From assembly GCF_001653135.1 (NCBI RefSeq), contig NZ_BDDS01000001.1:186001-250000 (forward strand): 64,000 bases of DNA. Direction: 5' to 3'. Position 1 is the first letter of the stretch. Every line of letters starts with the position of its first letter. The notes under the pieces are model-generated. The model had not been told where the DNA came from, did no database searches, and saw only the letters and a program-made list of their open reading frames with translations. This DNA is from Pseudoalteromonas neustonica. Lineage in GTDB: Bacteria > Pseudomonadota > Gammaproteobacteria > Enterobacterales > Alteromonadaceae. Positions 29,582 through 38,121 of this stretch are shown one piece after another. A program made the position numbers and the translations under genes.

Positions 29582-30220
29582 ATGCAAGCTAAATATGAAT
29601 GGAGGAAAAAAGAGAAAGCGCTGTACCTTCCAAAAAATCAACCTGAAATAATAGATGTGCCTGAGTTCAAGTTTATTACAATCGAAGGCACAGGCAGTCC
29701 GGCAAAAAGCATATTCACTGAAAAAATTGGCGCTTTATATTCGTTAGTCTATACGATAAAAATGACACTAAAGAAAATGGATGTGACACCAAAGGGTTAT
29801 TATGACTTTACGGTATATCCTCTGGAGGGCGTTTGGGGCATTAATGAAGCTGCAAAAGCGAACTTTACCGGTGAGATCAACAAAGACGACTTTGTATATA
29901 AATTGATGATACGCCAACCCGATTTTGTGGATGAATACTTCTTTAAAGAAATGCTTGAAGTGGCAAAAGCAAAGAAGAAAAATCCATTATTAGCGCAGCT
30001 AAATTTTGAACGTTCGCCTTAAGGTCTTTGCGTACAAATGTTGCATTTAGGCATTTTTGAAGATGAATCAATCAGCTTTAAAAAAATGGAAGAGTTTGCA
30101 AAAAATGCAGGCATTGGGCGGCAATCCAAAATACATCGGGAGATATATCTGAGTGATCCCCGTAAAGTTGCACCTGAAAAACTTAAAACAGTATTGAGGT
30201 TTCAAGCGCAACGAATATAA
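29582..30220 (+). pseudogene. GyrI-like small-molecule-binding protein, split by an in-frame stop
   Basis: Residues from ATG 29582 (SD GAGG six bases upstream) begin KYEWRKKEKALYLP, a typical start of a GyrI-like protein of about 210 residues. At 30020-30022 a TAA interrupts the frame after NFERSP, and the same frame continues GLCVQMLHLG and runs through HREIYLSDPRKVAPEKLK to a stop at 30218-30220. The two parts together make one full family member with no frameshift; a single base change (for example GAA to TAA) explains it. A TTG-ATG start downstream is not needed. The truncated product lacks about the last third of the fold and is probably inactive. Confidence 0.82.
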
Positions 30221-30350
30221 AATGTTTAGGTAAAAGCGAAGCCCTAATCGTTGTTTTTAAGTTATTACGGCAGATAAATGGCCAGTCTCACTTGTCACTA
30301 ATAACAAAGTGTATGTTATAGGTCATTCCTTCACTAACTCGGCCATAAGT

Positions 30351-30653
30351 TTATTGCGCTGTTCTTTGTTCAGTTAAACTCAAGCGTTTATGTGAGCTGT
30401 AAACATGTTGTTGTGAATTATTTAAAATTAGGAATGCATCAATTTCTACAGAGAATAACGACGATAATGGATTAATTTCTAGCACGCCATAATCACCTAA
30501 GTTTGCACATACGAGTGCTATTTTACCATTTGCGAACAAGCTAAAATCGTGATCACGTAAATCACCGTCAACATATAATTTTACGCCGCGCATCCAAGAA
30601 TTAACGACTTTAATAGTGTGACCTTTAACTTTAAATAAAAACTCTTTTCTCAT
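30351..30653 (-). CDS. Small hypothetical protein
   Basis: 100 residues, no signal peptide or membrane segment: MRKEFLFKVKGHTIKVVNSW and then a beta-rich pattern with VDGDLRDHD. I do not recognise it. It sits between the broken GyrI-like gene and a decayed duplicate of that gene's 3' end. Coding is plausible because the frame has normal codon use and an ATG, but it is short and unsupported by context. Confidence 0.5.
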   Translation of the reverse strand: MRKEFLFKVKGHTIKVVNSWMRGVKLYVDGDLRDHDFSLFANGKIALVCANLGDYGVLEINPLSSLFSVEIDAFLILNNSQQHVYSSHKRLSLTEQRTAQ

Positions 30654-30864
30654 AGTGAGATACCATTTTTTTTAACGTTTAACGAACCTGTAGAACCACT
30701 CGTTTTGAATTTGTTTTTTGTTAGTGTATCAGCGATAGGGGAGTTCCTATTTTGATACAAATATCGAGTGAAATAATAAACTGAATGACGGTTTAGATCA
30801 AATTGCAGACGGTTAATAATTATGATGTCTGAAGTCAGGGTTTGACCCCTTTGGTTTTCAAATA

Positions 30865-31087
30865 TTGCATTTAGGCATTTTTGAAGACGAACCAATCAGC
30901 TTTAAAAAATGGAAGAGTTTGCAAAAAATGCAGGCATTTAGCGCCAATCCAAAATACATAGGGAGATATATCGAAGTGATCCTCGTAAAGTTGTACCTGA
31001 AAAGCTTAAAATAGCATTGAGGTTTCAAGTACTTCGAACATAAAATGCTTAGGTAAAAGCCAAGCCCTAATCGTTATTTTTAAGTTA
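30865..31087 (+). pseudogene. Decayed duplicate of the GyrI-like gene 3' end
   Basis: About 223 bp that closely match 30041-30266: TTGCATTTAGGCATTTTTGA begins both, and both run past the stop codon into the shared downstream TAATCGTT.TTTTTAAGTTA. The copy has lost one base in the AAAAAAATGG run, has further small deletions near GGCATT and CATCGGG, and several substitutions, so no frame survives. It has no N-terminal part. Confidence 0.85.
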
Positions 31088-31164
31088 CTGGGTTTAATTG
31101 TCATTCTGATAGCGAAGTGGCATTTTTTAATCACTCAAAAGTATCAATTGCGAAAGGTTATTAA

Positions 31165-31623
31165 ATGAAAATAGTTATATTTTTTATCATATTGGTTGTT
31201 TCTTTCAACGTTTTTTCAGACATGAAAATAAGCACTCCTTATGTCAGTATTATCAACTTAATAAGTTCTCCAGATGAATATAATAAAGTCGAAATTAAGG
31301 TTGCTGGGTACTTCCTCAAAACAGAAGAAGGTAATTTTTTATGCCTAAATATGGCTTCTTGCTTTAGTCGAGGTAAAGAAAGAATCAGTATTAGAGGTTT
31401 ATCTGATCTCGATGTATTAAAAATTAATAATTGCCATATCGGCCTCACAGGTAAATACCTCTCATTGAATAAAGCAGCCCAAGGTCACTGGCCACTTATT
31501 GGGTTTATGGATGTTACAAGGGAATATTCAATGTCTTTTTATAATGGCTACGAAATTGTTAATAATTCATGTGAGCTATTTAATCAATTTCAAAAGATTA
31601 AGTATCCAAAAGAGAAAAGGTAA
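31165..31623 (+). CDS. Exported hypothetical protein, possible OB-fold
   Basis: 152 residues with a signal peptide (MKIVIFFIILVVSFNVFS). The mature part begins with VSIINLISSPDEYNKVEIKV, a pattern common in small periplasmic beta-barrel (OB-type) proteins, and holds four cysteines (LCL, SCF, NCH, SCE). I cannot name it. It follows the decayed GyrI-like duplicate and precedes a 264-bp repeat; both suggest an accessory region. Confidence 0.65.
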   Translation: MKIVIFFIILVVSFNVFSDMKISTPYVSIINLISSPDEYNKVEIKVAGYFLKTEEGNFLCLNMASCFSRGKERISIRGLSDLDVLKINNCHIGLTGKYLSLNKAAQGHWPLIGFMDVTREYSMSFYNGYEIVNNSCELFNQFQKIKYPKEKR

Positions 31624-31777
31624 CGTAAATGTAAGTAGCTCGTTTTTAGTGTTCACAGTGGTCTTGTTTTGCGGCATTTCTTTATGATAAGCCTATTAAT
31701 TAATAGACGGGGAATTGGCGGCTTTTACTCCATCATGAATATAAAAGAGAGGTGAAAATGGAAAATATGAGGCATTA

Positions 31778-32041
31778 TATACCCAAGCCACCTCAAGATG
31801 CAGAATTCAGCGTTCCACAGGCGCTTAATATCAAGGCGTTACTTTGCAATAATGGTCGTCCCTTTTAAGAAGTAACAACGTAGAGAGTAAGCGCCTGTGA
31901 AACGCCCAGAGGGTTGGTTTAAAAGCGATTTATACTGCGTTATTGATTTGAACAATAGAACCACTATTATTTGCAATCAATGCCTTGCCTAAATCGCTTT
32001 TAACTCCAACGACGCTCGCATTTTGAGGTGGCTTGGGTATA
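31778..32041. repeat. 264-bp dispersed repeat with 19-bp terminal inverted repeats
   Basis: Begins TATACCCAAGCCACCTCAA and ends with the exact reverse complement; the match extends to 24 bp with one mismatch. No coding potential. Internal AAAAGCGATTTA and TAAATCGCTTTT are a second inverted pair. Same length and about the same content as 50714-50977; partial copies at 4676-5069 and 36141-36266. It looks like a non-autonomous mobile element. It fills most of the 487-bp gap before the YceI gene. Confidence 0.85.
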
Positions 32042-32110
32042 ATTTTGATTTTATGCAAAATAACGTTTTGTTTTACCAATACTTAACACATCACTAATGG
32101 CTTAACTACT

Positions 32111-32761
32111 ATGAACTCAGCATTAAAAAATACAATGCGAACATTTATACATTCGGTCTCAGTCATGTGCGGTGCGCTGTTACTGACAAGTTGTGTGAGT
32201 TGGATTGCACCCACTGTTAAATCTGAGTTGATAGCGCTTCAAGCAGGTGAATATCAGCTAGATAATCAACATGCTGCATTAATATTTAAAATCCAACATT
32301 TAGGGTTATCAACCTATGTAGGACGTTTTAATCAATTTGATGCACAACTGAACTTTGATCCTAATAATATGGCTGTCGCGTCATTAAACGCAGTGGTGGA
32401 TATTAGCTCTATCGATATTAATAATACTGAGTTAGCAGAAACCTTACAAAATAACACTTGGTTTAACAGTGAACGCTTTCCACAAGCATCATTTACTAGT
32501 CACACCGTTACGGTTGTATCTGATACCAGTTTTAATTTCTCAGGCGATTTAACGCTTAGAGGCGTTACTAAACCAGTGACGTTTAAAGCCACATTTCACG
32601 GTGGAGCAGACAACTGGATGACAGGGAAATACACCATTGGTTTTAGCGCGGTAGGTCAAATAAAACGTTCTGACTTTGGTATGGACAGTTATATACCGAT
32701 TGTTGGGGATCACATTGATTTAGAAGTTTATGCGGAATTTCTTAATGTTGGCAAGCAGTAA
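32111..32761 (+). CDS. YceI family lipid-binding protein, probable lipoprotein
   Basis: 216 residues. The N-terminus has a hydrophobic signal ending LLTSC, consistent with a lipobox (Cys about residue 28). The YceI beta-barrel fold follows from GEYQLDNQHAALIFKIQHLG to the end, with the family features TYVGRF, FDAQLNFD and GDLTLRGVTKPVTF. YceI proteins bind isoprenoid or other long lipids in the periplasm; the ligand here is unknown. It stands alone after a repeat and converges with serA across a bidirectional terminator. Confidence 0.9.
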   Translation: MNSALKNTMRTFIHSVSVMCGALLLTSCVSWIAPTVKSELIALQAGEYQLDNQHAALIFKIQHLGLSTYVGRFNQFDAQLNFDPNNMAVASLNAVVDISSIDINNTELAETLQNNTWFNSERFPQASFTSHTVTVVSDTSFNFSGDLTLRGVTKPVTFKATFHGGADNWMTGKYTIGFSAVGQIKRSDFGMDSYIPIVGDHIDLEVYAEFLNVGKQ

Positions 32762-32917
32762 GAATAAAGTAGGTAGCTGCTAAATCGTCAAGAGTGAAAT
32801 GTGTAAACTGCATGTCGTAGATAGTCGCTTAAATGAATAATTTCAATAAAATCAAGCTGGATTTCTTCATTATGTTTAATGCTCTGCTCAGGTTTTGAAA
32901 GACGATTGCTAATCTAA

Positions 32918-32955
32918 ATAAAAGCCGTGCTTAACTTAACAGGCACGGCTTTTAT
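32918..32955. terminator. Bidirectional terminator between YceI gene and serA
   Basis: Arms ATAAAAGCCGTGC and GCACGGCTTTTAT are perfect complements around a 12-base loop; A and T runs on both sides let it work in both directions. Confidence 0.85.
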
Positions 32956-32978
32956 GCTTTTCGCTTACAGCTTAGCTT

Positions 32979-34208
32979 TTAGTGCAAAATTCTCGCTCTA
33001 ATCGTTCCCTCTACTGCACTTAATTCTTTAAGTGCGACTTCAGAGTGATCGGTATCCACATCTATTACAACATAACCAATGGCTTCGTCTGTTTGTAAGT
33101 ATTGCGCGGCGATGTTGATGCCGTGCTGGGCAAACGCTTGGTTAATTTGTGTTAGTACACCAGGGCGATTGTGGTGTACGTGTAATAAGCGGCTACGATT
33201 TGCAAGCTCTGGTAGCGATACTTCTGGGAAGTTAACAGCAGTAATTGTTGAGCCGTTATCTGAATATTTCGCTAATTTACCGGCAACTTCAATGCCGATA
33301 TTTTCTTGTGCTTCTTGTGTTGAACCACCAATGTGCGGTGTTAAAATCACGTTGTCGAATTCACGCAGTGGCGAGATAAATTCATCTGCGTTAGATTTTG
33401 GTTCAACAGGGAATACATCAATGGCTGCGCCACTTAACTTTTTCTCTGTAAGGGCTTCGGCTAGGGCGTCAATATCAACCACAGTACCGCGAGAGGCGTT
33501 GATTAATATTGCGCCTTGCTTCATTACTGAAAGCTCAGCTGTGCCAATAAGGTTTTTGGTTTGCGGTGTTTCTGGTACGTGTAGGCTTATAACATCGGCG
33601 CGTTGTAATAATTGCGTTAAGTTATGCACTTGCTTGGCATTACCTAGGCTTAGTTTGTCTTCGATGTCAAAAAACTCAACATTCATGCCGATATTTTCAG
33701 CCATAATACCCAGTTGAGTACCGATGTGGCCGTAACCAATAATACCGAGTGTTTTACCTCTTGCTTCAAATGAGCCATTGGCCGTTTTTAACCAGCCGCC
33801 ACGGTGTGCAATGGCGTTACGCTCAGGAATACCACGGAACAACAGGAGTATTTCACCTAGTACAAGTTCAGCAACAGAGCGAGTGTTAGAAAACGGCGCG
33901 TTGAATACTGCAATACCGCGCTGGCGGGCTGCATTTAAATCAACCTGATTGGTGCCGATACAAAAACAGCCTATCGCAACGAGTTTATCTGCGGCTTCTA
34001 AAACAGCTTCTGAGATATGAGTACGAGAACGAAGGCCGACAAAATGCACATCTTTAATACGCTCAATTAGCTCATCTTCAGGTAACGATGTTTTTACGTA
34101 ATCAATGTTGCTGTAACCATTACGTTTAAGTGTTTCAACTGCACTTTGGTGCACACCTTCAAGCAAGAGAATTTTAATTTTGTCTTTTGCTAACGATACC
34201 TTACTCAT
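32979..34208 (-). CDS. serA: D-3-phosphoglycerate dehydrogenase
   Basis: Oxidises 3-phosphoglycerate to phosphohydroxypyruvate, opening the serine pathway whose last enzyme (serB) is also in this window. 409 residues (E. coli 410): substrate and NAD-binding domains with GIIGYGHIGTQLG (about 150-162), catalytic Arg/Glu/His region ending LTPHIGGSTQEAQ, and a C-terminal ACT domain (from HHNRPGVLTQIN) that binds L-serine for feedback inhibition. It begins 13 bp after rpiA, in one operon. Confidence 0.97.
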   Translation of the reverse strand: MSKVSLAKDKIKILLLEGVHQSAVETLKRNGYSNIDYVKTSLPEDELIERIKDVHFVGLRSRTHISEAVLEAADKLVAIGCFCIGTNQVDLNAARQRGIAVFNAPFSNTRSVAELVLGEILLLFRGIPERNAIAHRGGWLKTANGSFEARGKTLGIIGYGHIGTQLGIMAENIGMNVEFFDIEDKLSLGNAKQVHNLTQLLQRADVISLHVPETPQTKNLIGTAELSVMKQGAILINASRGTVVDIDALAEALTEKKLSGAAIDVFPVEPKSNADEFISPLREFDNVILTPHIGGSTQEAQENIGIEVAGKLAKYSDNGSTITAVNFPEVSLPELANRSRLLHVHHNRPGVLTQINQAFAQHGINIAAQYLQTDEAIGYVVIDVDTDHSEVALKELSAVEGTIRARILH

Positions 34209-34221
34209 ATCCTCATCCTAT

Positions 34222-34875
34222 TTATTTAATTTGTGGCCCATTTTTGGTGCCTATAATGACTTTATCTGCACCGCGATGGGCAAATAAGCCGTTAGTTACT
34301 ACACCAACAATTTGATTAATTGTTAGCTCTAATTCTTTTGCTTGAGTGATTGATAAATTGTGAACGTCTAAAATGACATTGCCATTATCAGTCACCACTC
34401 CATGGCGATAAACAGGGTCGCCGCCAAGCTTTAGTAATTCACGGGCTACATAGCTGCGCGCCATTGGAATCACTTCGACTGGCAGTGGAAACTCACCAAG
34501 TGTGTCGACTAGTTTCGTATCATCAACAATACATACAAACTGTTTAGCCACGGCTGCAATTATTTTTTCGCGGGTGAGAGCTGCGCCGCCGCCTTTGATC
34601 ATTTCGTTTAGGGTGTTGATCTCATCAGCGCCATCTATGTATACATCAAGGCCATCTACATCGTTTAATTCGTATACTTCAATGCCTAGTTCTTTTAACT
34701 TTGCAGTTGATGCATCAGAGCTTGAAACCGCACCTTTAATGGTGTCTTTTATTGTGCCAAGGGCGTCAATAAAATGATTTACCGTTGAGCCGGTGCCAAC
34801 ACCTACTATCGTGTTTTCTTTTACAAACTCTAGGGCTGCCCAAGCAGCGGCTTTTTTTAATTCGTCTTGTGTCAT
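34222..34875 (-). CDS. rpiA: Ribose-5-phosphate isomerase A
   Basis: Interconverts ribose 5-phosphate and ribulose 5-phosphate in the pentose phosphate pathway. 217 residues (E. coli 219). The phosphate-binding [12 protein letters not shown] loop, DGADEI and the [12 protein letters not shown] segment with catalytic Glu are all present. It is transcribed ahead of serA with a 13-bp gap. In E. coli the same two genes are neighbours but divergent, so the operon arrangement here is a local variant. Confidence 0.97.
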   Translation of the reverse strand: MTQDELKKAAAWAALEFVKENTIVGVGTGSTVNHFIDALGTIKDTIKGAVSSSDASTAKLKELGIEVYELNDVDGLDVYIDGADEINTLNEMIKGGGAALTREKIIAAVAKQFVCIVDDTKLVDTLGEFPLPVEVIPMARSYVARELLKLGGDPVYRHGVVTDNGNVILDVHNLSITQAKELELTINQIVGVVTNGLFAHRGADKVIIGTKNGPQIK

Positions 34876-34928
34876 AGTTTTATGCTCTATAGGTGGAGTT
34901 GCTAAACGTTAGTATACAAATTAATTGC

Positions 34929-35525
34929 TTACCAATGATAGATTTTCTGTGGTGTGATTATGAACTTTAGTGGTACATCCCACGATTCAATTGGTAAATT
35001 TTCCACATGTTGGCATTGATGTGCAAGGCCTATTAGTTGTGGTTTTTGCCAATTTTCTTTTTCGTAGCGCGCCAACGTTTTATCATAAAAGCCACCCCCC
35101 ATCCCTAAACGGTTGCCGTGGTCATCAAATGCAACTAATGGCATAAGTAGATAATCAAGCTCTGCAAGTGGGCATATCTGACTACAATTTAACTTAGGCT
35201 CCAAGATACCATAGCGATTTGGCCTCATGGGTGAATTTTCTTCATAGCGCTGAAAGTATAAAGTAGTGCCGTTAAATGGGTGAATGATAGGGAGGTAGGT
35301 GGTGTGGTTTTTAGACCAAAGGTCTTTTATTAACAATGATGTATCTAATTCTGAATCATTACTTAAATATATACCTATATGGGCATTTTGAGTTGTTTTT
35401 TGTAGTTTTAAATGTTGAGTAAAATTCACTTTGAGCGCAGAGGCTGCAATTTTTTGTTCATTATTTGACAGTGAATTGCGTTTTCTTCGGGTTTCTTGAC
35501 GGATTGTGGCTCTTTGTTGGCTCAT
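34929..35525 (-). CDS. fau: 5-formyltetrahydrofolate cyclo-ligase
   Basis: Converts 5-formyl-THF to 5,10-methenyl-THF using ATP. 198 residues of the YgfA/Fau family: an N-terminal RQETRRKRNSLS segment and the conserved LDYLLMPLVAFDDHGNRLGMGGGFYD motif (about 125-150). In E. coli the gene lies after 6S RNA and near serA-rpiA; here it is 53 bp upstream of rpiA, but I see no 6S RNA before it. Confidence 0.93.
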   Translation of the reverse strand: MSQQRATIRQETRRKRNSLSNNEQKIAASALKVNFTQHLKLQKTTQNAHIGIYLSNDSELDTSLLIKDLWSKNHTTYLPIIHPFNGTTLYFQRYEENSPMRPNRYGILEPKLNCSQICPLAELDYLLMPLVAFDDHGNRLGMGGGFYDKTLARYEKENWQKPQLIGLAHQCQHVENLPIESWDVPLKFIITPQKIYHW

Positions 35526-35544
35526 TTTAAGCGTATATTACCTT

Positions 35545-36102
35545 TTAACTATCCAAAATATTAAAAAAATCAGGAAACAAAAACGATAAGCCCAATACAA
35601 TTAATAGCAGGATCACCATCGATATCAGTGAATATAATAAAATATTACTGCGTTTTTTTACCGGGGTTGTTAGTTCGTCATCGATGAGTAAGTCGTCATC
35701 TTGCCAATCATCGGTTTCATCTTCTAAAGGTTGTTGTGCTGTAGCAGGTAAACGCTGTTCTAAGTCGTCGAGCTTTTCTTCTATACGAATTAAGCTGCTT
35801 GTAATGTAATCAAGGGCATTAAAAATACGTTCGTCACGTAAGCTTGCTGTGTCGTTATTATTTGTTGCCGAGGCTGAATTATTTAGTGGCAGTAACTTGC
35901 TTGTGATACCAACACTGGCAAGTAACTTGGCTTGTTTTAATGCTTTTTCTTTTTCACATGGTGCAAATAGAGGTTTGTTGTCAAAAAAGGCAGCGACTTT
36001 GCTTGTGGGGGCTTTTAGCTTTGTAGCTAATTGGGTGATCGCTTGTGTTTGCTCTGTATCTGGCGCTAGCCCTGCAAACATGACACGGAAGTTTTCTGCC
36101 AT
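35545..36102 (-). CDS. Unknown protein with C-terminal membrane anchor
   Basis: 185 residues from ATG 36102 (preceded by GGAAAA); a TTG nine codons earlier is possible but has no better signal. The N-terminal 75 residues (MAENFRVMFAGLAP) form a compact domain with KAPTSKVAAFFDN, then a linker, a coiled coil (IRIEEKLDDLEQRL), an acidic stretch (DETDDWQDDDLL), and one C-terminal hydrophobic helix (about 160-180). The topology suggests a tail-anchored cytoplasmic protein. It is 19 bp from fau and probably cotranscribed. Function unknown. Confidence 0.7.
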   Translation of the reverse strand: MAENFRVMFAGLAPDTEQTQAITQLATKLKAPTSKVAAFFDNKPLFAPCEKEKALKQAKLLASVGITSKLLPLNNSASATNNNDTASLRDERIFNALDYITSSLIRIEEKLDDLEQRLPATAQQPLEDETDDWQDDDLLIDDELTTPVKKRSNILLYSLISMVILLLIVLGLSFLFPDFFNILDS

Positions 36103-36140
36103 TTGTGTTTTCCAAAAACGTGAGATCAATAGTTTGAGTA

Positions 36141-36266
36141 TATACCCAAGCCACCTAAAGATGCGAGTGTCGTTGGAATTAAAAGCGATTTAGCCAAGGT
36201 ATTATTACACAAGGTAACGCTTTGACCCTAAGCCCTTGTAACATCCTAAATACGCGACTTGGGTAG
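36141..36266. repeat. Truncated copy of the TATACCCAA repeat
   Basis: Starts TATACCCAAGCCACCT, then GATGCGAGTGTCGTTGGA and AAAAGCGATTTAG, matching the right part of the 31778-32041 element in reverse. It ends with a degenerate GACTTGGGTA. About 126 bp; the centre is lost or replaced. Confidence 0.7.
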
Positions 36267-36282
36267 ATCAAAATCATGGGTG

Positions 36283-36307
36283 AAAAAAAGCCCGCAATAA
36301 GCGGGCT
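36283..36307 (-). terminator. Terminator after the S10 peptidase
   Basis: Stem AGCCCGC / GCGGGCT with loop AATAA, followed on the minus strand by a run of T. Confidence 0.85.
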
Positions 36308-36326
36308 GTTGTAAACGTTAATACGA

Positions 36327-37847
36327 TTAGTATTTTGCAGCTTGGCCTTCTTTAGGCAATGCTTTGAGCATAAAGTCACGTAAATCGTTATTTGAACTTT
36401 CTAAATCGGCATGACGTAGGTACATCATGTGGCCACTACGGTAGCCTTTAAAGCTTAAACGATCGCGCATTTTACTGCTTGGATCGAGCTGCCACATAGT
36501 GTATTTAGCATCAAAGTAGTTTGTTGCGCCATCGAAGTAGCCGGCTTGAACAAGTACATTAAGATATGGGTTTTGTGCCATTGCTAAACGTAGGTTCTCG
36601 CCTGTTTTGTTATTACTGCGATCCCACGGGTGAACATTACCAAACAAGTTGTATTTTATGTCTGTTTTATAGTTAAGCTCTTCACGAAGATAATGGTTAA
36701 TGGCCGGTGTAAATGAATGCAACCACGACGTTAGCTCAGGCCAATAGTCAGGTGATTCGCCAGCGTCACGTTTATCAATTCCTAGGTAACGTGAATCTAA
36801 ACGCCCCAGTGTTTGCCCGCGTTCACGTAATAGTTCTTTCCAAAAGAAGTTGTTTGGAATATCAAGGTTGTTTTGCTGAACAAATTTTTCAGATACCCCT
36901 GCATAAAGCGCCATTTGTTTAATAATCGCGTTCTTTTCTTCATCACCAATAAAACCACCTTTGGCAAGTGCAGGAATTAGTTTGTTGATAGTAAAATTTT
37001 CTACCTCAGGCAGTAATTCATCTAGATCTTTAGCTTGTAGTTCCGGGCTTAGTGCTTTGTGATACCAGGCAGTGGCAGCAAAATATGGCAGGCGGTTAGC
37101 GGCTTTTACTGGGCCATCGCGTTTAATCCCAATATCAGTAGGGGACACTAAAACAACACCGTTGATGTACATCCATTGACGATTTTGTAGTTCATGAGCA
37201 AGGCCAGATACACGCGTAGTGCCGTAGCTTTCACCGATTAAAAATTTTGGTGAGCGCCAGCGTTCATTACGATTTACAAAAGTATTTAGCCATTCTGCTA
37301 AGTATTTTATGTCGGCATTTACGCCAAAAAACATACTCTTTTGTGCATCTTTGCTTAATAATTCGCCTTTTTCATTTTCAATTACCCGCGAGTACCCTGT
37401 ATTTACAGGGTTTACGTAAACTATGTCAGCAACATCAAGCACAGAATATGGGTTGTCTTTAACGCCATAAGGTTGAATTGGGTAACCTTCGTCATCAATT
37501 TTTAATACGCGTGGTCCAGTATAGGCTAAGTGCATCCATACAGATGCAGAACCTGGTCCGCCATTGAATGAAATTAGTAATGGGCGCTTAGTGCGATCAT
37601 CGACCTTATCTCGCTCGTAGTAAGTGTATTGCAAGGTGGCAACCGCATCGCCTTTATCGTCCCACACCGGCTGTGTACCTGTGGTAGCGGTATAAGAAAA
37701 ACGCTCACCATTAATACGCGCTTTATGTTGAGTTACAACATTACTGTCAACGTCGATTCGGCGTTGATTGTCTGTGGCATAACTACTGGTTGTTACACTT
37801 ACTGTTAGTGCGGCCAGAGATAAACTAATGATACTGACAAGCTTCAT
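36327..37847 (-). CDS. Secreted serine carboxypeptidase (peptidase S10 family)
   Basis: 506 residues with a signal peptide (MKLVSIISLSLAALTVSVTT). The alpha/beta-hydrolase S10 signatures are clear: oxyanion NGGPGSAS (95-102), nucleophile Ser207 in GESYGTTR, Asp in YFDGATNYFDAKY and His in YRSGHMMYLR near the C-terminus. It should remove C-terminal residues from peptides in the periplasm or outside. SD AAAGGA precedes the ATG. It has its own terminator and no operon partner. Together with the M16 lipoprotease it points to peptide use. Confidence 0.92.
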   Translation of the reverse strand: MKLVSIISLSLAALTVSVTTSSYATDNQRRIDVDSNVVTQHKARINGERFSYTATTGTQPVWDDKGDAVATLQYTYYERDKVDDRTKRPLLISFNGGPGSASVWMHLAYTGPRVLKIDDEGYPIQPYGVKDNPYSVLDVADIVYVNPVNTGYSRVIENEKGELLSKDAQKSMFFGVNADIKYLAEWLNTFVNRNERWRSPKFLIGESYGTTRVSGLAHELQNRQWMYINGVVLVSPTDIGIKRDGPVKAANRLPYFAATAWYHKALSPELQAKDLDELLPEVENFTINKLIPALAKGGFIGDEEKNAIIKQMALYAGVSEKFVQQNNLDIPNNFFWKELLRERGQTLGRLDSRYLGIDKRDAGESPDYWPELTSWLHSFTPAINHYLREELNYKTDIKYNLFGNVHPWDRSNNKTGENLRLAMAQNPYLNVLVQAGYFDGATNYFDAKYTMWQLDPSSKMRDRLSFKGYRSGHMMYLRHADLESSNNDLRDFMLKALPKEGQAAKY

Positions 37848-38121
37848 GGGGGATCCTTTAAACGAAAGTTAGCCTATTAAAGATAATTTTTTAGAAAATA
37901 ACAAAGGTAATGAGACTAGCTACCAGTATTAATCGTTAAGAGGCAGAAGTTTATATTAGCTTTTTTCAAAGAAAGTATGCTTTATGCGTATATTAACCTT
38001 AATAGATTTTGATTATTACAAGAGTGGAGTATATTCCATGCTAAATTATTACGTTGTGCTTTGTTGTTTCTTAGGGAAGGGATAAAACAAGCAAAATCCA
38101 TCTGCAGTATAGAGAAGATTT

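Noticed and set aside
30650..30895. Minus-strand frame of 81 codons overlapping the small gene at 30351-30653 by ATGA
   Set aside because: It runs into the decayed GyrI-like duplicate and has no family features; probably chance.
34929..36140. 6S RNA expected near fau
   Set aside because: The gap before fau is 19 bp and the next one is filled by a repeat; nothing resembles the 6S fold.
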